Positions 1 through 9,557 of a stretch of DNA of 36,851 nucleotides are shown here, piece after piece. The stretch lies in contig JAIDEM010000126.1 of the NCBI GenBank assembly GCA_029054825.1, positions 1 through 36,851 of the forward strand. The letters run 5' to 3'. Position 1 is the stretch's first letter, and each line of letters begins with the position of its first letter. The notes under the pieces are model-generated. The model ran no database searches and had not been told where the DNA came from. It saw only the letters and a list, made by a program, of their open reading frames with translations. Source of the stretch: Prevotella sp. (GTDB taxonomy: Bacteria > Bacteroidota > Bacteroidia > Bacteroidales > Bacteroidaceae). The translations under genes and the position numbers were made by a program.

Positions 1-60
1 TAATGCAGACTGAGCGCATCCGAACTTGTTCGTTACAGCCGAGGTGCAGCTTATCTTATG

Positions 61-68
61 CAAAGGTA
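61..68 (-). promoter_or_regulatory. possible Bacteroidetes -7 box (TACCTTTG on minus strand) for a gene off the left edge
   Basis: caaaggta on + strand = TACCTTTG on - strand; no clear -33 TTTG at the right distance. Confidence 0.3.
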
Positions 69-194
69 CATAATTATTTTGAATAAGATGTCGTTTTGCG
101 TGAAAAAATGACGGTATGTGGTGTGCTTTTTTTATGAAAAAATGTCTGAAAGGAGACACTTCTCTTATTTTGCTGTATTACAGCGCGTTGCGGA

Positions 195-246
195 GGGTGA
201 CCTTTTACCTTGCAAAAGGTCACCCTTTGCCGGCGAAAAGGTCACC
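195..246. repeat. REP-like intergenic palindrome with an extra copy of one arm
   Basis: gggtgacctttt (195-206) / aaaaggtcaccc (214-225) perfect 12-bp inverted repeat; third arm copy aaaaggtcacc at 236-246. Confidence 0.65.
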
Positions 247-468
247 TCTCGCACGGTAAACCCTTACCTTTTGCTTTGTGTATGGTGACGGCGTAGCATG
301 AATGGCCTGTACCGCTAGATGTAAAACATTACCATAGATACGAAAATGCCACGCTACAGATGTGCGAATTCCGACCATAGTATGCATGGAATCATGTTGA
401 AAACAAGTTTTGAAGAGAATATTTTTATAAAAAATCCGTTAAAACACTAAATCTTCGGATTTTATTTG

Positions 469-476
469 TAACTTTG
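469..476 (+). promoter_or_regulatory. Bacteroidetes -7 element upstream of the ATPase gene
   Basis: TAACTTTG matches TAnnTTTG; -33 element weak. Confidence 0.45.
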
Positions 477-556
477 CATCTGAGGGCGATTTTTCCGTAT
501 TTACCTCAGTCGGATGCATGTAACAAGTCCATGGATGGGCTTAACGATTATCATTT

Positions 557-1711
557 ATGAAAGAATATATAACAATAAAAGGCGTTGGTCCTCTAAGGGA
601 TATCAATGGACTGGAGATATTGCCGATAACAGTATTGATAGGCGAATCGGCGATAGGCAAGAGCACATTGATGAAACTCGTATCCATGATGCGCTATTTG
701 TACAAGATGGCAAACATACGCTCCTATCTGAAGCATTCCAGAATCACCAGTTCGCCGTTCCGTGTACGCTTCGATACGATGATAAAAAATACAGGCCTGC
801 AGTCCATGCTCGGGGCGGAAAGCTTCATAGAGTATGCCGTGCTTATGGCCAACGGACACAGATACAGCGTCTCTGTATGCAACAAACGTCTTGGAAAATT
901 GCCGATAATCGACAAGGAAGACCTGCTTTTCACGAAAATTTCCTTTATCTCAGAAAACAGGAATGTCATACCGATATGGGCGGAAAAGGCCTCCGTCAAT
1001 GCCGGAGCGACATTGGGCTTCTACTTCCACGAGACGAACAACGACTTCACCCGAGCGTCAGAGGCGGATCAGGTGGTGAGTCTTGACTATGTCAACTTGA
1101 AGCTCCATATTACCCATCCGAAGGGAAAGGCTGTGCGTTATCGTGTGGAGCATACAGGCAATGCTCATGCGCCGATAGACCTGCGGGAAGCATCGTCCGG
1201 CATACAGACGTCAGCACCGTTGGCGTTGATTGTCAAACACTTTGCCCATGAGTATTCTTTCAAGGACGCATTTAACCGCTCCGTCCTGAGTTACCTCCAC
1301 GAGATAGAACGTCTGACAAAGTTCAAGGCCGTAGCGGAATCGTCAGACTTGGAGAATATAGTCTATGTGCATGTTGAGGAACCCGAACTGAGCCTGTTCC
1401 CTGACGCACAGTGTAAGTTGGTCGAAGAACTTGTTTTCGCGGCGACACATGCAGAGGCAGACAGAAAGGTCAATATGATGTTTGCGACACATAGCCCATA
1501 TATCCTTAATTACCTTAATATTGTGCTGAATCAGACAGACACAGGCCGTGCGAGCCTTGATCATGACAGCCTTGCCGTTTACCGTCTGTTTGACGGGCAG
1601 GCCCAGAGTCTGCTGGCGCAGGATGAGAATGGCCGATGGATTGTAGACACATACGACCTTACAGAGATGATGAACTGCATATATAACGAATACTCAAGAC
1701 TTGTGCGATGA
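557..1711 (+). CDS. AAA ATPase (OLD/AAA15-like)
   Basis: Walker A GESAIGKST near the N-terminus; HVEEPELSLFPDAQ (Walker B region) and MFATHSPYIL near the C-terminus. Confidence 0.8.
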   Translation: MKEYITIKGVGPLRDINGLEILPITVLIGESAIGKSTLMKLVSMMRYLYKMANIRSYLKHSRITSSPFRVRFDTMIKNTGLQSMLGAESFIEYAVLMANGHRYSVSVCNKRLGKLPIIDKEDLLFTKISFISENRNVIPIWAEKASVNAGATLGFYFHETNNDFTRASEADQVVSLDYVNLKLHITHPKGKAVRYRVEHTGNAHAPIDLREASSGIQTSAPLALIVKHFAHEYSFKDAFNRSVLSYLHEIERLTKFKAVAESSDLENIVYVHVEEPELSLFPDAQCKLVEELVFAATHAEADRKVNMMFATHSPYILNYLNIVLNQTDTGRASLDHDSLAVYRLFDGQAQSLLAQDENGRWIVDTYDLTEMMNCIYNEYSRLVR

Positions 1712-2388
1712 TAGATCTTCTGTTGAGACGTCGGCTACCATCGGAGTATGGGCTGAACGCTGATGATGTTGAGGTTCGGTCTTCCGTCATGTCTGGTATT
1801 TTCACACTGTCAGACAGCAAGTCTTGCAGGTCTTGTCACGAGAATCCCCTCCGTGAAGACAGGAAGGATTGCAATGAGGAAGTCTTGAAGATAGATGCAG
1901 GCATGAATGCCGTCACCGTGGTAGCTTTTGAAGAATATATTTCCCAATATGAACATTCGGAAGCGGATGTCAAGGAACGGTGTGATTATCTGATGGTTGA
2001 CGATACAGAGGACCACAGGAAGATAGCTTTCTGCGATTTGACCTGCTCCGATGTGAAATGGGTTGAGCCAAATGACGGCAGATACCCTGAGGGCAAGAGG
2101 GCGAAAGCCGTTAGCCAGATGCTGAAATCCATGGAGGTATTGCTGGCTGAACCCTTGATGTGCCAGTATATACTGACATCTGCAGACAAGGTCTGTCTGT
2201 TCGGGTGGAGAGACTACGGCTCATCTCCACGCATTGCCATAGCCAGGAGAGGCGACGCCATGCAGAATATGCAGGCTTTCTTGTCAACACCTTCAAGTAT
2301 GGCTCGACAGATGACCTCGTGCCAGAAGATCGGGAAACACGACTTTAAGTTTGTACAGATAAAATATCCGCGGGAATACATTTGGTAA
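1708..2388 (+). CDS. hypothetical partner protein of the ATPase (Cys-containing, possible nuclease-like fold)
   Basis: 226 aa ORF overlapping the upstream stop (atgatag at 1708); motifs CRSCHENPL and CDYLMVDDTEDHRKIAFCDLTCSDVKW. Confidence 0.7.
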   Translation: MIDLLLRRRLPSEYGLNADDVEVRSSVMSGIFTLSDSKSCRSCHENPLREDRKDCNEEVLKIDAGMNAVTVVAFEEYISQYEHSEADVKERCDYLMVDDTEDHRKIAFCDLTCSDVKWVEPNDGRYPEGKRAKAVSQMLKSMEVLLAEPLMCQYILTSADKVCLFGWRDYGSSPRIAIARRGDAMQNMQAFLSTPSSMARQMTSCQKIGKHDFKFVQIKYPREYIW

Positions 2389-2420
2389 CGGAAATCTTAT
2401 CTGTAAAAAGTGGTATTGTA

Positions 2421-3344
2421 ATGAATCATAGAGTTTTGGCGCAGTTCAAGTCTGCGTTTCGCCCAGCCACGAAGACAACACTGTGGCTGTTGAAGATAAT
2501 GCTTCCTATCTCGTTGCTTGTGAGACTGTTGCAGTACTGCGGCGTCATAGCGTGGCTGGCGCAGTATCTGGATGTCGTCTTCCAGTACATGGGGCTGCCG
2601 GGAGCCTCGGCGATAGCGTTCCTCACAGGAGCCTCTGTCACCACATACGCCAGTCTTGCCGTAATGCTGAGCATGGAACTGACATTGCGCGAGGCAACGA
2701 TAATATCCATCATGGTGCTCATCTGTCATGCCCTGCCGCTCGAGAGTGCGGTGATAAGCCGTGTGGGCTCCAATCCCTGGAAGATGGCGACGCTGAGAAT
2801 CATCGCCGCTTTCCTTGCCGCAATATTCCTCAACGCCGTGCTCCCCGAGATGAGCAGCCATTTCACTGCCCATCCTGATGCGGAAGCGGAAGGCACGGTG
2901 TGGAGCGTCATGGAAGTGTGGCTTGTCGCTTCCGTGAAGCTGTCGCTGATGATTTACGGACTGATATACAGTCTGATGGTCGTCCAGCGTCTGCTCAGCG
3001 AGTTCGGCGTCATGCCCTTGCTCGACAGGCCGTTACGCCCTGTGATGCTGTTTTTCGGTCTGCCCGAAAACGCCGCTTACCTTTGGCTCGTGGGCAATGT
3101 CCTCGGCATAAGCTACGGGTCGGCCATGATGCTTGATTTGGAAGACTCCGGGGCGATAACGAGGGAAGAGGCCAACGAGGTGAACTATCACCTGATAATG
3201 AATCACTCCATGCTTGAGGATACGCTCGTGTTCGCCGCCGTAGGCATATCGGCGTTCTGGATACTCTTTACCCGTATGCTGTTTGCCTTCATGCTCGTTT
3301 GGGGACGGAGGCTACTAAAAAAGGTTAATCTCTTGCGCGCGTGA
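2421..3344 (+). CDS. nucleoside recognition (Gate) domain membrane protein
   Basis: Multi-TM protein with GASVTTYASLAVML and ICHALPLESAVISRVG; ORF opens at 2382, likely start ATG 2421. Confidence 0.65.
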   Translation: MNHRVLAQFKSAFRPATKTTLWLLKIMLPISLLVRLLQYCGVIAWLAQYLDVVFQYMGLPGASAIAFLTGASVTTYASLAVMLSMELTLREATIISIMVLICHALPLESAVISRVGSNPWKMATLRIIAAFLAAIFLNAVLPEMSSHFTAHPDAEAEGTVWSVMEVWLVASVKLSLMIYGLIYSLMVVQRLLSEFGVMPLLDRPLRPVMLFFGLPENAAYLWLVGNVLGISYGSAMMLDLEDSGAITREEANEVNYHLIMNHSMLEDTLVFAAVGISAFWILFTRMLFAFMLVWGRRLLKKVNLLRA

Positions 3345-3355
3345 GTTTTTTTGAG

Positions 3356-3363
3356 TACCTTTG
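3356..3363 (+). promoter_or_regulatory. Bacteroidetes -7 element upstream of ftsX
   Basis: TACCTTTG upstream of the GTG start at 3391; -33 weak (CTTG 20 nt upstream). Confidence 0.45.
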
Positions 3364-3390
3364 CACGGTATTTTGTAAATTGGATAAAAA

Positions 3391-4275
3391 GTGGCAAAAA
3401 ATAAACGCAAGAAGAAATGTCGCCGTCATGGCGGACTGCAAGTGGTCACACTCTGCATCAGTACCTCCCTTGTGCTCATACTCCTTGGCATGGTGGTGTT
3501 CTCTGTCCTCACAGCCCGCAATCTGTCGAGCTATGTGAAGGAGAATCTTACGGTGACGGTGATGCTCAGCGAGGAGATGACACAGCCTGAGGCGCATAAT
3601 CTCTGTGTGAAGCTGAAGCGCCGTCCATATACTTCCCAAACGGCATACATCAGTCCGGAACAGGCTCTGAAAGAGCATGTAAAGGCGATGGGCTCAGACC
3701 CTACCGAGTTTCTTGGCGGCAACCCTTTCGTAGGCAGCATCGAGATGCAGCTCAATGCCGACTATGCCAACAGCGACTCTCTCAAATGGATAGCCAAGGA
3801 GCTGAAATCCAATGTCAAAGTGACAGATGTCACATATCAGAAAGACCTTATGGACCAGGTCAATGACAATCTGAAAAAGGTCAGCATCGTGCTCCTCGCC
3901 CTTGCTGCCCTGCTGACATTCGTGTCGTTCTCGCTGGTAAACAATACCGTGCGCCTAAGTGTCTATGCTCGCCGCTTCTCCATACACACCATGAAGCTCG
4001 TCGGAGCGTCATGGGGATTCATACGCTGGCCGTTCATCAGGCGTGCCCTTCTCATCGGTCTGCTGGCAGGCATCGTGGCGGATATTGTCCTTGCCGGATG
4101 TGTCTATGGCCTGTATACCGTGGAGCCTGGGATACTTGTCGTTGTAGACTGGATGGTCATGGCGATAACTGGAAGCTCTGTGCTCCTCCTCGGACTGCTG
4201 ATAACATCGATATGCTCGTCGTTTTCCGTAAATAAGTTCCTGAAGATGAAGGCTGGAGACTTATACAAGATTTAG
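3391..4275 (+). CDS. ftsX: cell division permease FtsX-like
   Basis: N-terminal TM, YVKENLTVTVML, YISPEQALKEH, three C-terminal TMs with FSIHTMKLVGASWGFIRWPFIRRA; GTG start. Confidence 0.85.
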   Translation: MAKNKRKKKCRRHGGLQVVTLCISTSLVLILLGMVVFSVLTARNLSSYVKENLTVTVMLSEEMTQPEAHNLCVKLKRRPYTSQTAYISPEQALKEHVKAMGSDPTEFLGGNPFVGSIEMQLNADYANSDSLKWIAKELKSNVKVTDVTYQKDLMDQVNDNLKKVSIVLLALAALLTFVSFSLVNNTVRLSVYARRFSIHTMKLVGASWGFIRWPFIRRALLIGLLAGIVADIVLAGCVYGLYTVEPGILVVVDWMVMAITGSSVLLLGLLITSICSSFSVNKFLKMKAGDLYKI

Positions 4276-4333
4276 CCGGCGGCGTGGTGTTTTGGGGTTG
4301 AATAGCTTAGGATAAACAAAATAACTTTTATAC

Positions 4334-4567
4334 ATGGATAAGAAAAATCTTGCATTTGCCAAAGGCAATTTCATAGCCTTGGGTATAGGCTTTGTCATCG
4401 TCGTCATAGGTCTGCTGCTCATGTGCGGCGACAGTTCTACGGTGGAGCATTATAATGCTGACATCTTCAGCGTGCGCCGCATAAAGGTTGCGCCGGTAGT
4501 GACATTCATAGGCTTTGTATCGATAATATACGCTATCATCCGCAAGCCTAAGTCTACAGAAGAGTAA
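4334..4567 (+). CDS. small two-TM protein (DUF3098-like)
   Basis: MDKKNLAFAKGNFIALGIGFVIVVIGLLLM...FSVRRIKVAPVV; between ftsX and uppP. Confidence 0.7.
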   Translation: MDKKNLAFAKGNFIALGIGFVIVVIGLLLMCGDSSTVEHYNADIFSVRRIKVAPVVTFIGFVSIIYAIIRKPKSTEE

Positions 4568-4619
4568 TAGAGGGAAGAGGGGATTAAAGTAAATACTAAA
4601 AATACGATAAAATAAAGTT

Positions 4620-5417
4620 ATGGATTGGTTACAGGCACTTGTCTTGGGACTCATACAGGGACTTACGGAATATCTTCCTGTCAGTTCGAGCGGTCATCTT
4701 GCCATCGGCGCGAGTCTCTTTGGCATAGAAGGCGAGGAAAATCTTGCCTTCACCGTAGCGGTACATGTGGCGACAGTGATGAGCACCTTCGTCATATTGT
4801 GGAGCGAGATAGTATGGTTGCTGAAAGGCATATTCAAGTTTGAGATGAACGATGAGACCAAGTATATGCTCAATATCGTTGTCAGCATGATACCGATAGG
4901 CATTGTCGGCATATTCTTCAAGGAAACTGTTGAGGGAATCTTCGGCTCGGGACTGCTTATTGTCGGCATTATGCTGTTGTGTACCGCAGCCCTGCTTACA
5001 TTCTCTTACTACGCCAAGCCCCGCCAGAAAGGGAAGATCGGTATGCGTGACGCCTTCATCATCGGTCTGGCACAGGCCTGCGCCGTCATGCCAGGTCTCA
5101 GCCGCTCTGGTTCCACGATAGCCACAGGTCTGCTTCTCGGCAACAAGAAGGAGAGCCTTGCACAGTTCTCGTTCTTGATGGTTATACCTCCTATCCTTGG
5201 CGAGGCACTGCTTGATGTGCTCAAGGCTGTCAAGGGCGACGAGGCTTTCGGCGGAATAGACACTCTTCCCCTTGCCGTAGGTTTTGTCGCGGCTTTCGTC
5301 AGCGGATGTCTGGCGTGCAAATGGATGATAAACATTGTGAAGAAAGGCAAGCTCATCTATTTCGGCATATACTGCGCGATAGCAGGAGCGGTCACCATTC
5401 TGTGCAATTTCATCTGA
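4620..5417 (+). CDS. uppP: undecaprenyl-diphosphatase
   Basis: [21 protein letters not shown] and [18 protein letters not shown] motifs. Confidence 0.95.
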   Translation: MDWLQALVLGLIQGLTEYLPVSSSGHLAIGASLFGIEGEENLAFTVAVHVATVMSTFVILWSEIVWLLKGIFKFEMNDETKYMLNIVVSMIPIGIVGIFFKETVEGIFGSGLLIVGIMLLCTAALLTFSYYAKPRQKGKIGMRDAFIIGLAQACAVMPGLSRSGSTIATGLLLGNKKESLAQFSFLMVIPPILGEALLDVLKAVKGDEAFGGIDTLPLAVGFVAAFVSGCLACKWMINIVKKGKLIYFGIYCAIAGAVTILCNFI

Positions 5418-5436
5418 ATATAGTATACATATAAAG

Positions 5437-6201
5437 ATGATGAACTTTCACGAAGGAGAGTATTTATACATAAACAAGCCATACGGCATGTCGAGTTTCG
5501 GAGCTTTGGCCCACATACGTTATGTGGTGTCAAAGCGTCTTGGCGTAAAGAGAGTCAAGATGGGACATGCCGGGACGCTTGACCCTCTTGCCACAGGAGT
5601 GCTGATACTCTGTACAGGCAAGAAGACCAAGGAGATAGAGACCCTGCAGCTTCATACAAAGGAATACATAGCCGGGGTACAGTTCGGATGCACGACAGCA
5701 TCCTACGACCGTGAGCATACTGTAGACCATACATACCCGAAAAACCATATCACACGAGAGCTTCTGGAAGAGGCCTTGAAGAGGTTCGAGGGAGACATCA
5801 TGCAGACACCTCCTGTCTACAGTGCCATAAAAATCAACGGTACGCGTGCCTATAAGCACGGAAGGGCAGGCACGGAAGTCGTGATATCTCCCAAGCCGGT
5901 GCATATAGACGAGATAGAACTGTTGGAATTCGATGATGTCAGGAAATGGGCGCGTATCCGTGTCGTTTGCGGCAAGGGAACATACATCCGCTCTCTCGGC
6001 AGGGACATCGGTGAGGCTGTCGGCAGCGGAGCCTATCTTACGTCACTTTGCAGGACACAGCTGGGCAATGTCCGCATAGAAGACTGTATGGATTTCGAGC
6101 AGTTTCACGAGTGGTTTGCACAGCAGGACGTGGAACCTTATTCTGTCGGAGGCAATAATGCAGGTGCTGGCGGTGCTTCCAGGCATCGCAGACGTAAATA
6201 G
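5437..6201 (+). CDS. truB: tRNA pseudouridine(55) synthase
   Basis: KMGHAGTLDPLATGVLILCTGKKTK and QTPPVYSAIKINGTRAY motifs. Confidence 0.95.
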   Translation: MMNFHEGEYLYINKPYGMSSFGALAHIRYVVSKRLGVKRVKMGHAGTLDPLATGVLILCTGKKTKEIETLQLHTKEYIAGVQFGCTTASYDREHTVDHTYPKNHITRELLEEALKRFEGDIMQTPPVYSAIKINGTRAYKHGRAGTEVVISPKPVHIDEIELLEFDDVRKWARIRVVCGKGTYIRSLGRDIGEAVGSGAYLTSLCRTQLGNVRIEDCMDFEQFHEWFAQQDVEPYSVGGNNAGAGGASRHRRRK

Positions 6202-6317
6202 TTGATGGAGGTAATCAAGCAAAATCAAACGGCAATATAGACCTGTTGTACATTGATTTTGCCCATTCGCTTATATAAAAATAAGGTAAATAAACAGGAA
6301 AATAAAAACAATCATAT

Positions 6318-7499
6318 ATGAAGTTAAGTAATTTCAAATTCAAATTGCCGGCAGAGCAGGTGGCACTTTATCCTCATACAGAGGAACATACGTTGAAATC
6401 GGGTATGACATTCAAAATCAAGCGTCCCGACCAGTGCCGTCTGATGGTGCTTCATAAGAAATCGCAGACAATCGACATGTACCGCACGGATATGGATGGT
6501 AATCCTATGAAGGATGTGGATGGCAATCCTACATATCTCCGTTTTGTGGATATTGTAAACTATTTTGACGAGGGAGACACATTCATATTCAATGATACAA
6601 AGGTTTTCCCAGCACGTCTTTACGGCACGAAGGAGAAGACCGACGCGAAGATTGAGGTGCTTCTGCTCCGCGAACTGAAGGAGGAAATGCGTCTGTGGGA
6701 TGTGCTTGTCGAGCCGGCGCGCAAGATACGTATCGGCAACAAGCTGTTCTTTGACGAGTCAGGCACGATGGTCGCTGAGGTGATAGACAATACCACAAGC
6801 CGTGGACGTACGCTGCGCTTCCTCTATGACTGCCCTCACGACGAGTTCAAACGTGAGCTTTTCGCCCTCGGCGAATCGCCGTTGCCACGCTATATCATAG
6901 ACCCTGCGATGAACGGAAAGCGTGAACGTCCCGTCACGGCAGAGGATATGGAGGATTTCCAGTGTGTGTTTGCAAAGAATGAAGGTGCCGTGACGGCTCC
7001 TGCTACAGGACTTCATTTCTCTCGTGAGGTGATGAAGCGTCTCGAGATAGCCGGGATAAACACCGCCTTCATAACGCTCCATTGCGGTCTCGGAAATTTC
7101 AATGACATAGAGGTGGAGGACCTTACGAAGCACAAGATGGACTCGGAGCAGATGGTTGTCACGCCTGAGGCCTGCGAACTGGTGAACAACACGAAGAAGG
7201 CCGGACACCGCGTGTGCGCTGTGGGTACGAGTGTCACGAAGGCAACGGAGACATCTGTCGGCACTGACGGCTTCCTGAAGCCTTATGAGGGGTGGACCAG
7301 CAAGTTCATTTTCCCTCCGTATGATTTCGGACTTGCAGACTGTATGGTGGCAAACTTCTATCATCCGCTCTCCACACTCATCATGAATGTCGCAGCTTTC
7401 GGCGGTTACGACCTTGTCTGGGAGGCTTACAAGAAGGCTCTTGACAACGGTTATCAGTTCGGATGCTTCGGCGACGCGATGCTGATACTTAACGACTAA
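6318..7499 (+). CDS. queA: S-adenosylmethionine:tRNA ribosyltransferase-isomerase
   Basis: FIFNDTKVFPARLYG, LFALGESPLPRYI, APATGLHFSREVM motifs. Confidence 0.93.
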   Translation: MKLSNFKFKLPAEQVALYPHTEEHTLKSGMTFKIKRPDQCRLMVLHKKSQTIDMYRTDMDGNPMKDVDGNPTYLRFVDIVNYFDEGDTFIFNDTKVFPARLYGTKEKTDAKIEVLLLRELKEEMRLWDVLVEPARKIRIGNKLFFDESGTMVAEVIDNTTSRGRTLRFLYDCPHDEFKRELFALGESPLPRYIIDPAMNGKRERPVTAEDMEDFQCVFAKNEGAVTAPATGLHFSREVMKRLEIAGINTAFITLHCGLGNFNDIEVEDLTKHKMDSEQMVVTPEACELVNNTKKAGHRVCAVGTSVTKATETSVGTDGFLKPYEGWTSKFIFPPYDFGLADCMVANFYHPLSTLIMNVAAFGGYDLVWEAYKKALDNGYQFGCFGDAMLILND

Positions 7500-7559
7500 A
7501 TGGCTGTTGACAGCCCTATGGGCGCTGTCAACGATGCTTTCATGGCGAGTGGAAAGGAT

Positions 7560-7967
7560 ATGGAGCATACTGTTTATCTGGGTCTGGGTACAAATCTTGG
7601 TGACAAGGAAGGCAATCTCCATGTCGCCATCGACAGGATAGGGGAGGAGATCGGCACGGTCATGCGTCGGTCTTCATTCCTTGCGACAGAGCCATGGGGC
7701 TTTGCCTCCGACAACACTTTCGTCAATGCCGCTGTAATGGTGAAGACGTGCATGACACCGCTTGAGGTGCTGCACGCCACGCAACGGATAGAACAGGGGA
7801 TGGGGAGGACGGTGAAATCTGTCGACGGCAAGTATCATGACAGGATAATAGACATTGATATCCTGCTGTATGACGATATAAGCATGTCTACGGAGGAACT
7901 TGCCATACCGCATCCGTTGATGCATGAACGTGACTTTGTCATGATACCGCTGAGGGAAATATTGTGA
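7560..7967 (+). CDS. folK: 2-amino-4-hydroxy-6-hydroxymethyldihydropteridine pyrophosphokinase
   Basis: VYLGLGTNLGDKEGNL, IEQGMGR, HDRIIDIDILLYDD, IPHPLMHERDFV; ORF opens at 7500, homology-like region starts at 7560. Confidence 0.9.
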   Translation: MEHTVYLGLGTNLGDKEGNLHVAIDRIGEEIGTVMRRSSFLATEPWGFASDNTFVNAAVMVKTCMTPLEVLHATQRIEQGMGRTVKSVDGKYHDRIIDIDILLYDDISMSTEELAIPHPLMHERDFVMIPLREIL

Positions 7968-8069
7968 AAGATGAATCGCCTATAACATTTTCGTTATCCC
8001 GGACAGGAGGATGGAGCTCGCTCGATTCTGTTGTTACGGGAAAAAGGCGCATGAATATGACTTATTTAT

Positions 8070-9557
8070 ATGAAACTATATTCAGACGACGAACTTGCGG
8101 AGATACTTGATACCCCGGTGTTTCACCTTATCGGCGAGACCGCCGATGAACTTGGGGTGGAGTGTTATGTCGTTGGCGGATATGTGAGGGATATATTCCT
8201 GGAACGTCCGTCAAACGATATTGATGTCGTGGTCGTGGGCAACGGCATCAGCGTGGCACAGGCACTGAAGGACAAACTTGGGAAGAGAGCACACCTGTCG
8301 GTCTTCCGTAATTTCGGAACGGCACAGGTGAAGTTCCGCGAGCGTGTCAAGGCCGGTGAGCCAGACAAGCCTTCTTACAAGGAAATCGAGGTGGAATTTG
8401 TCGGCGCGCGTAAGGAGAGTTACCAGCGTGGCTCACGGAAACCGATTGTCGAGGACGGCACTCTGGAAGACGACCAGAACAGGCGTGACTTCACTATAAA
8501 CGCCCTCGCGATATGTATCAACAGAGACCGTTTCGGAGAACTTGTAGACCCGTTTGACGGTATCTATGACATGGAGGACGGCATCATACGCACTCCGTTG
8601 GACCCAGACATAACATTCTCCGATGACCCATTGCGTATGCTGCGCTGCATCCGCTTCGCGACACAGTTGAATTTCTTCATAGACGATGAGACTTTTGACG
8701 CTCTCGAACGTAACCGTGAACGTATAAGCATCATTTCCGGCGAGCGTATTCAGGATGAGCTTAACAAAATAATGATGACACGGACACCGTCAAAAGGCTT
8801 TATGGACCTCCATCGTTGTGGTCTGTTGCAGCTTATATTGCCGGAAGTGTCAAATCTTGATATCGTGGAGACAAGGAACGGCAAGGCGCACAAGAACAAT
8901 TTCTACCATACTCTGGAGGTTCTTGACAATGTCGCACGTGCCACATCCGGTCCTGACACCACGAAGATGGTTCTTTGGTTGCGCTGGAGCGCACTGCTGC
9001 ACGATATAGGCAAACCGAAGTCAAAGCGCTGGGAGCTTCCAGCAGGCTGGACATTCCATAATCATAACTATCTCGGAGCGAAGATGGTGCCGGGGATTTT
9101 CCGCAGATTGAAACTCCCTATGGACATGAAGATGAAGTATGTCCAGAAACTCGTGGACCTGCACATGCGTCCGATAGTCATTGCCGACGAAGAGGTGACG
9201 GACAGCGCTGTACGTCGTCTGCTGAATGATGCCGGTGACGACATTGACGACCTCATGACCCTCTGCGAGGCAGACATAACGTCGAAGAATGAGGTAAGGA
9301 AGAAGCATTTCCTTGAAAATTTCAGACTTGTGCGTGAGAAACTTGCGGACTTGAAAATACGTGATTTCAGGAGAATCTTCCAACCTGTCGTCGACGGGAA
9401 CGAAATAATGGAGGTGTTACATCTTCCACCGTCACGCGAAGTGGGAACTCTCAAGCAGACATTGAAGAATGCTGTCTTGGATGGTGTCGTGCCTAACGAG
9501 CGGGAACCTCTTATAGAACTTCTCATGAAAAAGGCAAAAGAAATGAAATTGATATGA
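8070..9557 (+). CDS. cca: tRNA nucleotidyltransferase / poly(A) polymerase family with HD domain
   Basis: VVGGYVRDIFLERPSNDIDVVV, RRDFTINALAI, DPLRMLRCIRFA, LLHDIGKPKS. Confidence 0.92.
   Translation: MKLYSDDELAEILDTPVFHLIGETADELGVECYVVGGYVRDIFLERPSNDIDVVVVGNGISVAQALKDKLGKRAHLSVFRNFGTAQVKFRERVKAGEPDKPSYKEIEVEFVGARKESYQRGSRKPIVEDGTLEDDQNRRDFTINALAICINRDRFGELVDPFDGIYDMEDGIIRTPLDPDITFSDDPLRMLRCIRFATQLNFFIDDETFDALERNRERISIISGERIQDELNKIMMTRTPSKGFMDLHRCGLLQLILPEVSNLDIVETRNGKAHKNNFYHTLEVLDNVARATSGPDTTKMVLWLRWSALLHDIGKPKSKRWELPAGWTFHNHNYLGAKMVPGIFRRLKLPMDMKMKYVQKLVDLHMRPIVIADEEVTDSAVRRLLNDAGDDIDDLMTLCEADITSKNEVRKKHFLENFRLVREKLADLKIRDFRRIFQPVVDGNEIMEVLHLPPSREVGTLKQTLKNAVLDGVVPNEREPLIELLMKKAKEMKLI

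Noticed and set aside
514-1086. 190-aa + strand ORF overlapping the ATPase start
   Set aside because: Out-of-frame shadow of the ATPase gene; low-complexity arginine-rich translation with no domain features.
2397-2873. 158-aa minus-strand ORF
   Set aside because: Antisense to the Gate-domain membrane protein; translation is His/Arg/Gln-rich noise.
6219-6262. gcaaaatcaa / ttgattttgc inverted repeat after truB
   Set aside because: Ten-bp arms with a 24-nt loop and no T run; too weak to call a terminator or element.
6759-7622. 287-aa minus-strand ORF antisense to queA/folK
   Set aside because: queA and folK motifs are clear on the + strand; antisense ORF is a codon-composition artefact.
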